Part shown: positions 54,483-63,860 of the stretch, piece by piece | Layout: every line of letters begins with the position of its first letter | Position numbering within the stretch: the first letter of the stretch is position 1 | DNA from: Methanohalophilus euhalobius | GTDB taxonomy: Archaea; Halobacteriota; Methanosarcinia; Methanosarcinales; Methanosarcinaceae | DNA: 64,000 nucleotides | Direction of reading: 5' to 3' | Assembly: GCF_900215215.1 (NCBI RefSeq) | Contig: NZ_OBDR01000010.1 | Span: 1 to 64,000 of the forward strand | The notes under the pieces: model-generated | Databases searched by the model: none | Told to the model about the DNA's origin: nothing | What the model saw: the letters and a program-made list of their open reading frames with translations, nothing else | Program-made: the position numbers and the translations under genes

Positions 54483-55433
54483 ATGGTTCAGGTAAAGGAT
54501 CTCCACTGGAAAAAAGACATGAGGGTGTCAGAACTCGTTAATTCCTATGAGAATGTGGGTTTTCAGAGCGTAGAACTATATCGGGCATCCGAAGTAATCG
54601 TCAAGATGAAAAAGGATTCAGCACAGGTTTTCCTTACGTTTACCTCTAACATGGTTACTTCCGGGCTGAGAGGATTTTTTGCCCAGCTAATTGAATTGGG
54701 AATTGCAGATGTGCTTGTTACAACAGTCGGGGGCCTTGAAGAAGATATAATGAAGGCTACCGGGGAAGTTTTCTCCATCGGCAACTTCAATACAGACGAT
54801 GTGGAACTCCATGAGAGAGGAATAAACAGAGTAGGGAATCTCCTGATCCAGAATCAAAGTTACATGAATTTCGAGGATATGATCACAGATATTCTCAGGA
54901 AACTTTACGCTAAGCAAAACCGATGGTCTGTATCAGAGATGCTGCGGGAAATCGGCCTGCTTTTGGATGACCAAAACTCAATCCTTTACCAGGCAGCAAA
55001 GAATAATGTGCCTGTTTTCTGTCCCGCCATAACCGATGGTGCCTTCGGATTCCACCTGTTTCTTTTCCAGCAGGAAAACCCGGATTTCATAGTTGATGTC
55101 GTGAAAGATTTCGGCAACATCCTCCTTACCACCAGCTATGATGACAGGAAAGGAGTGATCGCCCTGGGTGGTTCAATATCCAAACACCATGCAATCCTGG
55201 CTACATTGCTCAACGGAGGGGCGGAATACGCTGTATACATGACCACGGCCCACCGCACTTCAGGGAGCATGTCCGGTGCCAATACAAGTGAAGCAAAATC
55301 CTGGGGCAAAGTTAAGGACGAAAGTGATATTGCCACGGTTATCGGTGATGTAAGCATAACCTTCCCCATGGCAATGACAAGGGCACTGGATGAACTATAC
55401 GAAGAAGGATTACTGAATATAGAAAATAAATAA
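54483..55433 (+). CDS. dys: Deoxyhypusine synthase family protein
   Basis: Deoxyhypusine synthase transfers an aminobutyl group from a polyamine to a lysine of aIF5A. The 316 residues show LTFTSNMVTSGLRGFFAQLI, DVLVTTVGGLEEDIMKATG, NVPVFCPAITDGAFGFHLF, the catalytic-lysine region VIALGGSISKHHAILATLLN and a C-terminal MSGANTSEAKSWGKVKDESD. Lysine is retained in SKHH, in line with an active enzyme, although the surrounding sequence differs from the eukaryotic GGGxxKHH. It is followed after 13 bp by a PLP decarboxylase gene with in-frame TAG, and a pyruvoyl arginine decarboxylase is convergent. Together these form a polyamine/hypusine group. Confidence 0.9.
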   Translation: MVQVKDLHWKKDMRVSELVNSYENVGFQSVELYRASEVIVKMKKDSAQVFLTFTSNMVTSGLRGFFAQLIELGIADVLVTTVGGLEEDIMKATGEVFSIGNFNTDDVELHERGINRVGNLLIQNQSYMNFEDMITDILRKLYAKQNRWSVSEMLREIGLLLDDQNSILYQAAKNNVPVFCPAITDGAFGFHLFLFQQENPDFIVDVVKDFGNILLTTSYDDRKGVIALGGSISKHHAILATLLNGGAEYAVYMTTAHRTSGSMSGANTSEAKSWGKVKDESDIATVIGDVSITFPMAMTRALDELYEEGLLNIENK

Positions 55434-55446
55434 AGAGATTTATAAA

Positions 55447-56490
55447 ATGACTGTCCCTGATCCCAAATTCATTCTTTCAAAAAAAGTTATTATGCAGCAG
55501 TATAATCTGGTGGAGGATATAGCTGACATTGTCTCATACAGTTCCAAGACGAACCCCAAAGTCACCTCCGTACTTGAAGAGATGACGGATTGTCTTTTCA
55601 GCGTCCATATGGAAAACGAGCTGAAACATATACGAGACCTATCCAGGACGGTATTTCTGGCACAGGGGTGGAGCAGTGCCTAGGCAAAGGAACTCTATGA
55701 CAGGGGTATTCGCAATTTCATTCTGGACAACGAGCACGACCTGGACGTCCTGCTTGCAACCCTTAAGAACACCAACCGCAAGGTCAACCTTATGCTCAGG
55801 CTCAAACTGCGGGAAAATTCCATCCGTACCGAACGCTATTTTGTCTTTGGTATGCCTTCTGCGACCATAAACCGACGTATTGGCGAACTGATGGATAACC
55901 CTAATATTGGTAAACTTGGCATCCATTTCCACAGGAAGACCCAGAACGTAAGCGAATGGAAACTGCAGCGTGATATTGAGGATGTAATCAGTCCTGAAAC
56001 ACTGGATGCCATCGATATTCTCAATATCGGAGGTGGCTTGCCTTCGGTTTATGCCAACAGTAATGTCGATGTCATCGGAGGTATTTTCAAAAGAATTACA
56101 GATTTCAGGAAATGGTTGCATGACAGGGACATATCCCTCATGATTGAACCCGGCAGGTATATCGCCGCACCTGCAGGCAAACTGGAAACCCGTGTGATGG
56201 CGGTTTATGAGGACAATGTCATCGTGAATGCTTCCGTATACAACAGTGATATGGATGCAATCCTGGTACCTGTAAAACTGCGTGTGGAGAATGAGGTCAG
56301 CAGTAATGAAGGAGAAGCCTATGTGATCAAGGGTTGTACACCCTGTTCAATGGATCTGTTCAGATACCGTGTTTATCTCGAAAAGAGGCCGCAAATTGGC
56401 GACCCGATTACCTTCATAAATGCCGGGGCCTATAATTTCAGGTCTGATTTCTGCGATCTGGAAGAAATCACCACAGAACTTACTGATTGA
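55447..56490 (+). CDS. Fold-III PLP decarboxylase with in-frame TAG (candidate pyrrolysine at residue 79)
   Basis: Reading through TAG at 55681-55683 gives one 347-residue protein of the ornithine/diaminopimelate/carboxynorspermidine decarboxylase type. Before the TAG are the PLP lysine motif VSYSSKTNPKVTSVLEE and HIRDLSRTVFLAQGWSSA. After it, in the same frame, come AKELYDRGIRNFILDNEHDL, LGIHFHRKTQ, LNIGGGLPSVYANSN, EPGRYIAAPAGKLETRV and the active-site VIKGCTPCSMD, with a normal TGA end. Codon choice and frame are undisturbed on both sides, which argues against decay. Position behind deoxyhypusine synthase suggests a polyamine or hypusine-related substrate. Without suppression only a 78-residue fragment would form. 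Confidence 0.82.
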
Positions 56491-56491
56491 G

Positions 56492-57034
56492 TTACTCCAC
56501 AAATACCATAGCAGCCACAACGGTTGTCCAGAGGCCGCTCCTGTCGCCTTTGGCAGTCTGGCAGATGTGGGAAGGATTGATAATATGACCGCTGGCCCTG
56601 TAGAGCTGTTCCCTTTCCTGCCAGGCAGAATCAGCATCGAATTCAATGCCCAGGGTGGTTGCGAGCATTGTGGCAGCAATATCCTCTGCATACATCCCTG
56701 CGGAATTCTCATCTTCCCCGAAGGAATGATGTTCTGAAATGTATCCATAATTATTCTCATTCACAGGTACCGCCGTTCCTACTGCCGAAGCTATCAGACG
56801 ATGAGCTTCATTGGTCTGGTTGCGAGCAAGTACCGAATAGACGATTTCCCCGGGACTGAGATATTCAAGACCCTCCTCCTTTGGAATTATCCTGCAACCC
56901 GGTGGAAGAATACTGGAAACACTCACAAGATTATATTTTTCAATACCCGCATCCCTTAACGCAAGTTCAAAGGAAGCCAGTTTATCCCGATGGACACCTG
57001 TTCCCTTTGTGAGGAACGCTCTGGAAGGAATCAT
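56492..57034 (-). CDS. pdaD: Pyruvoyl-dependent arginine decarboxylase
   Basis: PvlArgDC makes agmatine from arginine, the first step of archaeal polyamine synthesis. The proenzyme of about 180 residues contains FLTKGTGVHRDKLASFELAL, the self-cleavage site LVSVSSILPPGC, where Ser becomes the pyruvoyl group, GLEYLSPGEIVYSVLARNQT, and NNYGYISEHHSFGEDENSAG. The start at 57034 matches family N-termini (MIPSRAFLTKG). A TATA-like TTTATTTATCAATA lies about 35 bp upstream, so the message may be nearly leaderless. It converges with the decarboxylase gene, one base apart. Confidence 0.94.
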   Translation of the reverse strand: MIPSRAFLTKGTGVHRDKLASFELALRDAGIEKYNLVSVSSILPPGCRIIPKEEGLEYLSPGEIVYSVLARNQTNEAHRLIASAVGTAVPVNENNYGYISEHHSFGEDENSAGMYAEDIAATMLATTLGIEFDADSAWQEREQLYRASGHIINPSHICQTAKGDRSGLWTTVVAAMVFVE

Positions 57035-57159
57035 GGCTGTCCGATAGAGCCTTATTGATAAATAAATTTCGATACCTACAGATATTGACTTAAAACATGA
57101 CACCTTTAAAAAGCATATAATCATAGAATTTTTAAATAAAATCATTATCGGTGAACATA

Positions 57160-58743
57160 ATGGCAGAAATCACACACTGGGCAGATGTTGTTGCTGAAGA
57201 AACCCTGGAAAGGGGAAACACACACCTCGTTGCCACCGGTATCACCCCCTCCGGTCACATCCATGTCGGAAACATGCGGGAGGTTGTGACAGCCGATGCT
57301 GCATATCGTGCATTACTGGATAAGGATGCAAACGCAGAACTGATCTACATTGCAGACACCTACGATCCTCTGAGAAAGGTCTATCCGTTTTTGGATGAAA
57401 GTTATGAGGAACATGTGGGTAAACCTCTCTCCGAGATTCCCTGTCCCTGTGGAGAATGCAAGAATTATGCAGATCATTTCCTGCAACCTTTCCTGAATTC
57501 CCTGCACCGGCTGGGAATCAAACCTGAAGTATACCTGGCAGATGAAATGTACAAATCAGGCAGGTATAACGAGGCTATAAAAACTGCCCTGAAAAAGAGG
57601 GATGAGATTGCAGCCATCCTGAAAGAGGTTTCAGGAAAGGAACCTACTGATGACTGGAATCCTTTCAACCCGATCTGCATGCAGTGTGGAAAGATCAATA
57701 CCACAAAGGTTACGGGTTTCGATGAAAGGGAAGAAACAGTGGATTACACCTGTTCCTGCGGCCACCGCGGCACTGTACCCATCCAGGGCGGCGGAAAACT
57801 TACCTGGCGTGTGGATTGGCCTGCTCGCTGGCAGATCCTCGGCGTGACTGTGGAACCTTTCGGCAAGGACCACGCCTCGAGGGGCGGCTCCTATGACACC
57901 GGCAAACGTATCGCCCGGGATATCTTTGGCTGCGAACCCCCACATCCTATCGTCTATGAATGGATCATGCTGGGTAATGAAGGGGCGATGTCCTCATCCA
58001 CCGGCGTGGTCGTATCCATTGCGGACATGCTCAAGGTCGTACCTCCTGAGGTCCTGAGATATCTGATCATCCGAACCAAGCCCGAAAAACACATCCGTTT
58101 TGACCCTGCACAGCCGCTGCTCACTCTTGTGGACCAGTATGAGAAACTCCATCATACAGGAGGCAACTCCGAATATGACAGGCGTGTAAAGGAACTTTCC
58201 CATGCAAGCAGCCTGTGCCATACTGACATCCCTTTCAAACACATGACTACCATCCACCAGGTAGCTCACGGAGATTTCAACAGAATATTGAAAATCGTAG
58301 AGCGAGCGGGTTACGATACCAAAAATACGGAATGCATAAAACAGCTCGCTGATAATGTGGGCAACTGGCTTGATATGTACGCTCCTCCATTCGCAAAATT
58401 CAGTGTTCAGGAAAAACTGCCCGAACTTGCAGCCACCCTTTCTGACAAACAACGAGCATTCCTGACAACCCTTGCCGATGCTCTGGAAGAAAGCGCAGAA
58501 CTTGATGGATCTGATTATCACAATCTTGTCTATTCCGCAAAGGAAGAAGACGGCAGGCTGCACAGGGAGATGGAGAAAGTACTTGGTGAAGAATTTGCTA
58601 TAGGCCCGAAGGATCTGTTCAAAGCCCTCTACATATCCCTGCTGGGCCAGGCTTCCGGTCCGAAAGCAGGGTGGTTTTTGTCCTCACTGGAAAAGGAATT
58701 CCTGATCAGGCGATTCAGGGAAGCCGCCGCGTACAGGCCCTGA
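57160..58743 (+). CDS. lysS: Class I lysyl-tRNA synthetase
   Basis: This is the archaeal class I LysRS, which charges tRNA-Lys. The 527 residues show the HIGH-like [17 protein letters not shown], a zinc-ribbon-like insert with [12 protein letters not shown] and [52 protein letters not shown] and the KMSKS-like [12 protein letters not shown]. The C-terminal anticodon part runs to about 527. Methanosarcinaceae carry this enzyme together with PylRS. No pyl gene is in the window. GGTGA precedes the ATG at 57160. A GTG nine bases earlier is possible. The methyltransferase gene begins 1 bp after its stop. Confidence 0.95.
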   Translation: MAEITHWADVVAEETLERGNTHLVATGITPSGHIHVGNMREVVTADAAYRALLDKDANAELIYIADTYDPLRKVYPFLDESYEEHVGKPLSEIPCPCGECKNYADHFLQPFLNSLHRLGIKPEVYLADEMYKSGRYNEAIKTALKKRDEIAAILKEVSGKEPTDDWNPFNPICMQCGKINTTKVTGFDEREETVDYTCSCGHRGTVPIQGGGKLTWRVDWPARWQILGVTVEPFGKDHASRGGSYDTGKRIARDIFGCEPPHPIVYEWIMLGNEGAMSSSTGVVVSIADMLKVVPPEVLRYLIIRTKPEKHIRFDPAQPLLTLVDQYEKLHHTGGNSEYDRRVKELSHASSLCHTDIPFKHMTTIHQVAHGDFNRILKIVERAGYDTKNTECIKQLADNVGNWLDMYAPPFAKFSVQEKLPELAATLSDKQRAFLTTLADALEESAELDGSDYHNLVYSAKEEDGRLHREMEKVLGEEFAIGPKDLFKALYISLLGQASGPKAGWFLSSLEKEFLIRRFREAAAYRP

Positions 58744-58744
58744 T

Positions 58745-59383
58745 ATGGCCTGCGAACACTTCAGCGCCTGGGATGAGGAGTTCCGTCATGTCCGGTGGGC
58801 GGGACCCCTGGATATAGCCTCCCTGCAGGAGGAACTTGAAGGGGGCGAACTTATTCTGGATGCCGGCTGCGGCCACGGCAGGTATGCCATCTCCCTCTCG
58901 CGTGAATATATAGTGGCGGGCTGTGATGTCTCCCAGCGTGGCCTTTTGAGATTGCGGGAAAAGGCAGAATTGCCGTTATGCAGGGCAAGCATTACAGACC
59001 TTCCTTTCCCTGAGAACTCTTTTGACGTGGTACTGTGCCAGGGGGTACTCCAGCACCTGTTTGAGGCGGAAAGAAAACAGGCCGCAAACCAGATTATGCA
59101 AGTACTGAAACCGGGAGGAAAACTTATCTTCGAGGCTTTTGGCAGGGAGGATATGCGCTATGGAGGAGATGCCGTGGAGCAGCATACATTCCGGCGCAAA
59201 AACGGAATTATATACCACTATTTCATTATGGAAGAATTAGAGGATCTTTTTGATAAACTGGATATCAGTAAAAAAGAAAACAGAATGAATAAAAAGATAT
59301 TCAGAGGCGAAGAATACACCCGCCATTCGATTTTCCTGGTGGCCCGCAAACCTTCAGAAGAATATGCCGAGCTGGTTGAGTAG
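58745..59383 (+). CDS. Class I SAM-dependent methyltransferase, TAG stop with TAA three codons later
   Basis: The 212-residue protein has SAM motif I LILDAGCGHGRYAISLSREY, VAGCDVSQRGLLRLREK, motif IV FDVVLCQGVLQHL and VLKPGGKLIFEAFGREDMRY. The substrate is unknown. It starts 1 bp behind lysS and is probably translated from the same message. The gene ends in TAG (59381-59383), the only TAG stop found in the window. Readthrough would add pyrrolysine plus three residues before TAA. Its end overlaps the convergent BofA-like gene by 30 bp. Confidence 0.88.
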   Translation: MACEHFSAWDEEFRHVRWAGPLDIASLQEELEGGELILDAGCGHGRYAISLSREYIVAGCDVSQRGLLRLREKAELPLCRASITDLPFPENSFDVVLCQGVLQHLFEAERKQAANQIMQVLKPGGKLIFEAFGREDMRYGGDAVEQHTFRRKNGIIYHYFIMEELEDLFDKLDISKKENRMNKKIFRGEEYTRHSIFLVARKPSEEYAELVE

Positions 59384-59602
59384 AATTACCAGTAAGGCCC
59401 CGATTGGCCCGCCAATAGCACATGTCAGGATTACCACAGCCGAGTAAGCTATACCCAATCCGAAAAGGATGTTTGCTCCCACGATTATGGCAAGGCCGAG
59501 AATGGTGTTTACTATGAGGCTTTTTACGGTCTTGAGAGTCTTATAGATCATAAGGGCTACAATAATAGCTACAAGAACGAGAATTATTTCTGATCCTACC
59601 AT
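59354..59602 (-). CDS. BofA-like small membrane protein
   Basis: The 82-residue protein consists mostly of three hydrophobic segments (GSEIILVLVAIIVALMIYKT, IVNTILGLAIIVGANILFGL, AIGGPIGALLVILLNQLGIF). This is the pattern of the pro-sigma-K processing inhibitor BofA family, which in archaea has no known role. The last 30 bp overlap the convergent methyltransferase gene. Confidence 0.82.
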   Translation of the reverse strand: MVGSEIILVLVAIIVALMIYKTLKTVKSLIVNTILGLAIIVGANILFGLGIAYSAVVILTCAIGGPIGALLVILLNQLGIFF

Positions 59603-59679
59603 ACACGAAACTATGCAGCATAATTATATATTTGTTTCCAATGCAGGGGATTGTCTTTCATCCACGCTGGACTGGAAGG

Positions 59680-60117
59680 TCATTCCACCTGATCTTCACC
59701 GCTCACAAAGTCCAAAAACGACCGGATGAGGGCTTCGAGATCTTTTTCTTCACGGTAGGCATCCAGGAGGATCAGGTGGTTGGTGTTTCCCAGCAGCATT
59801 GCAGAAACTGTTGAACCCTCGCGGTAAACACATTGTACCGGAATACCGAGGTTCAGGGCAGAGCATACCTCATATCCAACACCTGTGGAGGCAAGAGAAA
59901 CCTCCGCAACCATGCAGTCACAGCCATCAAGCAGATGCATATCCCTTTCAAAAATTTCGGATTCAGACATGCCTGCTTCGTTTTCTTCAACATGTGGATC
60001 AGCCACGTGCAGACTGGCCACATCGTGTCCTTCGTTTTCTATAATCTGTACCATTTGCTGATAAATCGGGAGGTTTTGCCTGCCTCCCCTGATAGAACCT
60101 GATAGGAATACTTTCAT
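59680..60117 (-). CDS. Nucleoside 2-deoxyribosyltransferase / DNPH1-like hydrolase
   Basis: The 145-residue protein starts MKVFLSGSIRGGRQNLPIYQ and contains SESEIFERDMHLLDGCDCMV, EVSLASTGVGYEVCSALNLG and MLLGNTNHLILLDAYR. These match 2'-deoxynucleoside 5'-phosphate N-hydrolases, which clean up or recycle deoxynucleotides. The nucleophile is expected to be the Glu in the STGVGYE segment. Its ATG overlaps the stop of the U32 peptidase gene, so the two are read from one transcript. Confidence 0.88.
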   Translation of the reverse strand: MKVFLSGSIRGGRQNLPIYQQMVQIIENEGHDVASLHVADPHVEENEAGMSESEIFERDMHLLDGCDCMVAEVSLASTGVGYEVCSALNLGIPVQCVYREGSTVSAMLLGNTNHLILLDAYREEKDLEALIRSFLDFVSGEDQVE

Positions 60118-62510
60118 AGTACACCCCGATAGAAGTGACCAGTGGTATATTTTTTGCCTGCACGCATTTTCTTTGTAGTCGCCCTGCCATCCAGAACCTG
60201 CCTGTACAGGCCAACCAGACTGCCGATATCACCCGGTGATTCCCAGCGGGCTTCAATACGTATAGCAGAAACCCCTGTGGCAATCACGTCCTCCAGGTAA
60301 TCAAGCATGCTCAATCCCCGGGAGTTAAGCAGGTGCATCCGGCAGTGTTCATCCGTTTTCAGGGGAAATGAATAGCCTTTCCTGTCGACCAGGACACTTT
60401 CCACCTTGTGACAGGAATCCGAACATCTAGAAGTGTGTGAAAGGGGGCAATATTCTGAGACCATTACCTCGAAGTTGCCTTCCGCGATGCATTCCAGACT
60501 GCTGCAACCGTCAGCTACCTGACCGAGTTCATCCAGAGTCAGTTCCACAGATGCAGTGACCCTTCGGGCCCCGAGGTTTTTCAGGAAACTACAGGAATGA
60601 TGGTTGAAAACATTAAGCGGGGAGTCGATAACAAAAGGAATTTTCTTATCCGATGCCAGCCCGATCATCCCCATGTTGGCCACAAGCAGCCCACCGCATT
60701 CCCGTGCTTCTTCCAGCAGCCAGAAAAGATCTTTCATTTCCCCGTTTTTAATGATTCGCGGGGTGGAAAGATAAAGAGATGTTCCGTAACTCTGGCATTG
60801 TTCCTTAACTATAGCAATTTCATCAACCGAAGGCATGGGCAGTCCTGCGAAATATATCACATCTGCACCGGCAGCCACAGCAGCTTTTGCATCTTCAACC
60901 GAAGATACAGCCACACAGAGCAAGGGGGTTGTATTGGATGCAGCACTACTATCCACCGACTCAAGGGAAGGTTTGCTGCATTCCCGATGATATTGTTCAG
61001 TTCGTTTTTTTCGCAGAAGGTCCACAGCATCAGTGCGCAGCTCATTCAGTACACCGACAGGAACGAAAATCCCTTCATCCATTTCTATAGATATAGAGGA
61101 GGGAACAAAAGCCGTATTACCCAGTTTTGCCAGCTGTTTGCGCAACTGTTTTTCAGAGGCTGCTTTTCCTTTGGCCGCCTCGACCACATAGTCAGAATGC
61201 AGGGATATGGAATTGTAATCCCTATCCTTCACTGACAGACTTAGAGGATGACCAAAACGTGCTTCCAGATGCATAACGACCGGAATTTTACGTTGTGGTG
61301 CAGGAGAGGTATAGGTCTGTTGCAACTGTTTTATCTGGCGGCTGTCAAGGGTACGGTAAAGGATATCCCCCTCCCGCAGGCGTCCGGAGAAAGGAATCTC
61401 TATCGTATCCCCGGCTGATGCGCTCTTTTCCTGCCTGCCTGCCCGATAGATCACACCTATTTTCTCACCGTCACCTGCTTTTGAAACAATCCCGTCGCCT
61501 ACAGCCAGGTCTTCCTCAAGGAAAACTACAGCACGATCCATGTACCTGCCCATTTCCACAATTGTCCCAATGGGAATGCCTCGATTACCTGGTGAGACGG
61601 CACCCATCATGTCCCGGGTACTTCCTTCAAGATAGGCTGAGGTGAACCCCCGATTGAAAAGTTGTTCAAGATAACGTATCTCTGATTCGGCCACATGGAA
61701 CTTTGTGGGGTCTGCAAAATAACGGTCGATAAGCTTGCGATAGATGGAAACCACACCCCCTACATATTCGGGTCTTTTCATCCTGCCCTCTATTTTGAAA
61801 GAATCCACACCCGCTGCTACCAGCTCCGGAATCAGACGGGCTGCACACAGGTCTTTGGGACTTAGCAGGTAGCCTGCTGCAACAATTTCATTATCACAAC
61901 TAAGCGAATACTGCCTGCGACAGGGCTGGGCGCAGTAGCCTCTATTGCCGCTCCTTCCCCCAATCATGCTACTCATAAGACACTGCCCGGAATACGAGAT
62001 ACAGAGAGCTCCGTGCACGAAAACCTCGAGTTCCATATCCGTGTTATCATTCAGGGCAGCAATCTCTTCCAGACTCATCTCGCGGGAAAGGACCACACGT
62101 TTTATCCCGTATTGTTCCAGCAATTTCACTGACTCAGTGTTGTGTACTGTCATCTGGGTACTGGCATGAACGGGTAGTTGGGGGAGGTGGCTACGGCAGG
62201 CGGCAAGCAGGCCGACATCCTGTACGATGACAGCATCCACGCCCATATTGCATAATTCAGTCAAAAAATCAATTGCCTGCGAAAATTCACTGTCCTTTAT
62301 CAGGGTATTTACGGTCACATAGATCCTGACCCCGTAAAGATGGGTATAATCAATCGCTTCTTCGAGATTGTTAGCCGGGAAATTATCTGCATAACCACGT
62401 GCACTGAAGGCCGAACCTCCGAAATAGACTGCATCAGCCCCGTTCTGAACCGCAGCCACCAGAGAATTGTAGTCGCCTGCAGGAGCAAGAAGTTCTGGTT
62501 TTTTATTCAT
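60114..62510 (-). CDS. Peptidase U32 / RlhA-type protein with DUF3656
   Basis: The 798-residue protein has the U32 core: LAPAGDYNSLVAAVQNGADA, VYFGGSAFSARGYADNF, HGALCISYSGQCLMSSMIGG, RSGNRGYCAQPCRRQYSL and DSFKIEGRMKRPEYVGGVV. A long middle region and a second U32-like half follow (AAVAAGADVIYFAGLPMPSV, VMVSEYCPLSHTSRCSDSC). Conserved cysteines (QPC, GQC, CPLSH, CSDSC) may hold an Fe-S cluster. The double-length DUF3656 form resembles bacterial RlhA, which hydroxylates 23S rRNA, so RNA modification is more likely than proteolysis. It overlaps the DNPH1-like gene by 4 bp. Confidence 0.88.
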   Translation of the reverse strand: MNKKPELLAPAGDYNSLVAAVQNGADAVYFGGSAFSARGYADNFPANNLEEAIDYTHLYGVRIYVTVNTLIKDSEFSQAIDFLTELCNMGVDAVIVQDVGLLAACRSHLPQLPVHASTQMTVHNTESVKLLEQYGIKRVVLSREMSLEEIAALNDNTDMELEVFVHGALCISYSGQCLMSSMIGGRSGNRGYCAQPCRRQYSLSCDNEIVAAGYLLSPKDLCAARLIPELVAAGVDSFKIEGRMKRPEYVGGVVSIYRKLIDRYFADPTKFHVAESEIRYLEQLFNRGFTSAYLEGSTRDMMGAVSPGNRGIPIGTIVEMGRYMDRAVVFLEEDLAVGDGIVSKAGDGEKIGVIYRAGRQEKSASAGDTIEIPFSGRLREGDILYRTLDSRQIKQLQQTYTSPAPQRKIPVVMHLEARFGHPLSLSVKDRDYNSISLHSDYVVEAAKGKAASEKQLRKQLAKLGNTAFVPSSISIEMDEGIFVPVGVLNELRTDAVDLLRKKRTEQYHRECSKPSLESVDSSAASNTTPLLCVAVSSVEDAKAAVAAGADVIYFAGLPMPSVDEIAIVKEQCQSYGTSLYLSTPRIIKNGEMKDLFWLLEEARECGGLLVANMGMIGLASDKKIPFVIDSPLNVFNHHSCSFLKNLGARRVTASVELTLDELGQVADGCSSLECIAEGNFEVMVSEYCPLSHTSRCSDSCHKVESVLVDRKGYSFPLKTDEHCRMHLLNSRGLSMLDYLEDVIATGVSAIRIEARWESPGDIGSLVGLYRQVLDGRATTKKMRAGKKYTTGHFYRGVL

Positions 62511-62579
62511 TGTCTGATGTGCATATGAACGGGCGATATATAAAAGCTGCCGGGTAAAAAAGAAAAGAGGGAAAGCAGT

Positions 62580-62822
62580 TCAATCCTGCTTCCTGACAAT
62601 ATAGTGTATTACAATGTACAGGGCTACTAAAAGAACAACGAGGTTATAAGCGGCCCTGAATATCGGCACATACTGGTATTCAAACCATGTACGGATAATA
62701 TTTTCCAGGGCAAAATATAGCCTGAATACCGATAGCAGAATCAAAAGCATCAGTATTGCAAAACTCGCCTGTCTGAAATAGTACACCAGGTCTTTCCTGT
62801 TATCAGTAATTTCCTCACTCAT
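62580..62822 (-). CDS. Small two-helix membrane protein
   Basis: The 80-residue product has two hydrophobic stretches (FAILMLLILLSVFRLYFAL and AAYNLVVLLVALYIVIHYIV), an acidic start and a basic end (RKQD). The family is not recognised. Its start overlaps the 3' end of the preceding lipoprotein-like gene by 8 bp, so it is probably cotranslated and works with that envelope protein. A T-rich tract on the minus strand at 62555-62575 may end the transcript. Confidence 0.75.
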   Translation of the reverse strand: MSEEITDNRKDLVYYFRQASFAILMLLILLSVFRLYFALENIIRTWFEYQYVPIFRAAYNLVVLLVALYIVIHYIVRKQD

Positions 62823-63801
62823 CCTTATTCCTCCTTGCCACGAAATACACCATACAAAGCATCATCAAAGCACCAAATATTTCAAAACCAGGTGTACCTG
62901 GCTCCTCAGTCGGATATTCTGATGCTGATTCTTCTTCCACGGGAGCCTCACCGAATCCCTCCACAACGAAATCCCCGGAATCGATATTCTTTGTCTGCAA
63001 CCGCTTGTCCTTATCGATTTCCTTCTCAGGATTCAGCTGGACATAATCCACTCCCTGCCTGACAATGGTGTCATCTTCCCAGAGAATTACCTCCACTGCG
63101 TAATTGTAATTGTCAGGGACACTAAGATTGACCGAGCGGATCACAGTTTCATCCGGTTCAAACGTACCAGTATCAGTCCACGCCTTATCAGCAATCAGGC
63201 TGGCATCCATTTCCCTGGCTTTGACCAGCATCCGGTAATTTTCATTTTCACCAACCCCCTCGTTTGTGAGATAGATATCATTCTGGATTAGCACTTTTTT
63301 CTCAGCAACTTCCCTTATCATGAAATCCATTTCACTGATTTCAACACCCGGAGTTTCCAGACTTCCCTGCAAATCCTCAATATTATTCAGAGTGATCTGT
63401 CTGCCTGATTTCCGGGAGCCATCCTCAAAAACCAGTGCAACCACACGGTAACCATCCTTTTTAGGAAGGTTTACGGGTACAGTGACCTTCCGTGTGGATT
63501 CAGCAGGAATATTGCCAATGGGATTTTCTTTTTCTATTTCAAGCAGCCCGGTACGGGTACTATAAGCCTTCAGGACCAGGGTCGTATTATTATTGCTGGC
63601 AGTCTCCCCATAATTTTCAACATACATCGTGACATTGAGATCGACAAAAGCACTCCTGACATCCTTTGCCATGACGTCAATATTGATTATTTGCAACTGG
63701 CTTTCCTCTTCAAAAGAGCGAAGACAGCCACTTGTTGATACAAGGGATATCATCACCAGCAACAAACAGAACAACTTCGCTGCACTCTTTATATTTTTCA
63801 C
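62815..63801 (-). CDS. Cell-surface protein with lipobox and PGF-type C-terminus (DUF7490-like)
   Basis: The product of about 328 residues starts at a GTG behind TGGGTG. It has a signal segment with a lipobox-like STSGCLRS, two beta-sandwich domains built on N-terminal LQIINIDVMAKDVRSAFVDL and VEISEMDFMIREVAEKKVLI, and an acidic linker. The tail TPGFEIFGALMMLCMVYFVARRNK is a PGF-type sorting signal. Having both a lipobox and a sorting tail is unusual and one may be inactive. A start 10 codons earlier (TTG or ATG-like at 63831) is possible. It is exported and probably anchored in the envelope. Its partner is the small membrane protein downstream. Confidence 0.82.
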   Translation of the reverse strand: MKNIKSAAKLFCLLLVMISLVSTSGCLRSFEEESQLQIINIDVMAKDVRSAFVDLNVTMYVENYGETASNNNTTLVLKAYSTRTGLLEIEKENPIGNIPAESTRKVTVPVNLPKKDGYRVVALVFEDGSRKSGRQITLNNIEDLQGSLETPGVEISEMDFMIREVAEKKVLIQNDIYLTNEGVGENENYRMLVKAREMDASLIADKAWTDTGTFEPDETVIRSVNLSVPDNYNYAVEVILWEDDTIVRQGVDYVQLNPEKEIDKDKRLQTKNIDSGDFVVEGFGEAPVEEESASEYPTEEPGTPGFEIFGALMMLCMVYFVARRNKDE

Positions 63802-63860
63802 AATGATGCACCCAAGAGTAAATAGGTTCACGACTATATAATATTTATTAGAGATTGTTT

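Noticed and set aside
55681-55683. TAG as a pseudogene mutation in the decarboxylase
   Set aside because: Active-site residues, frame and codon use are intact on both sides, and TAG is nearly absent as a stop in the window. It remains possible without protein data.
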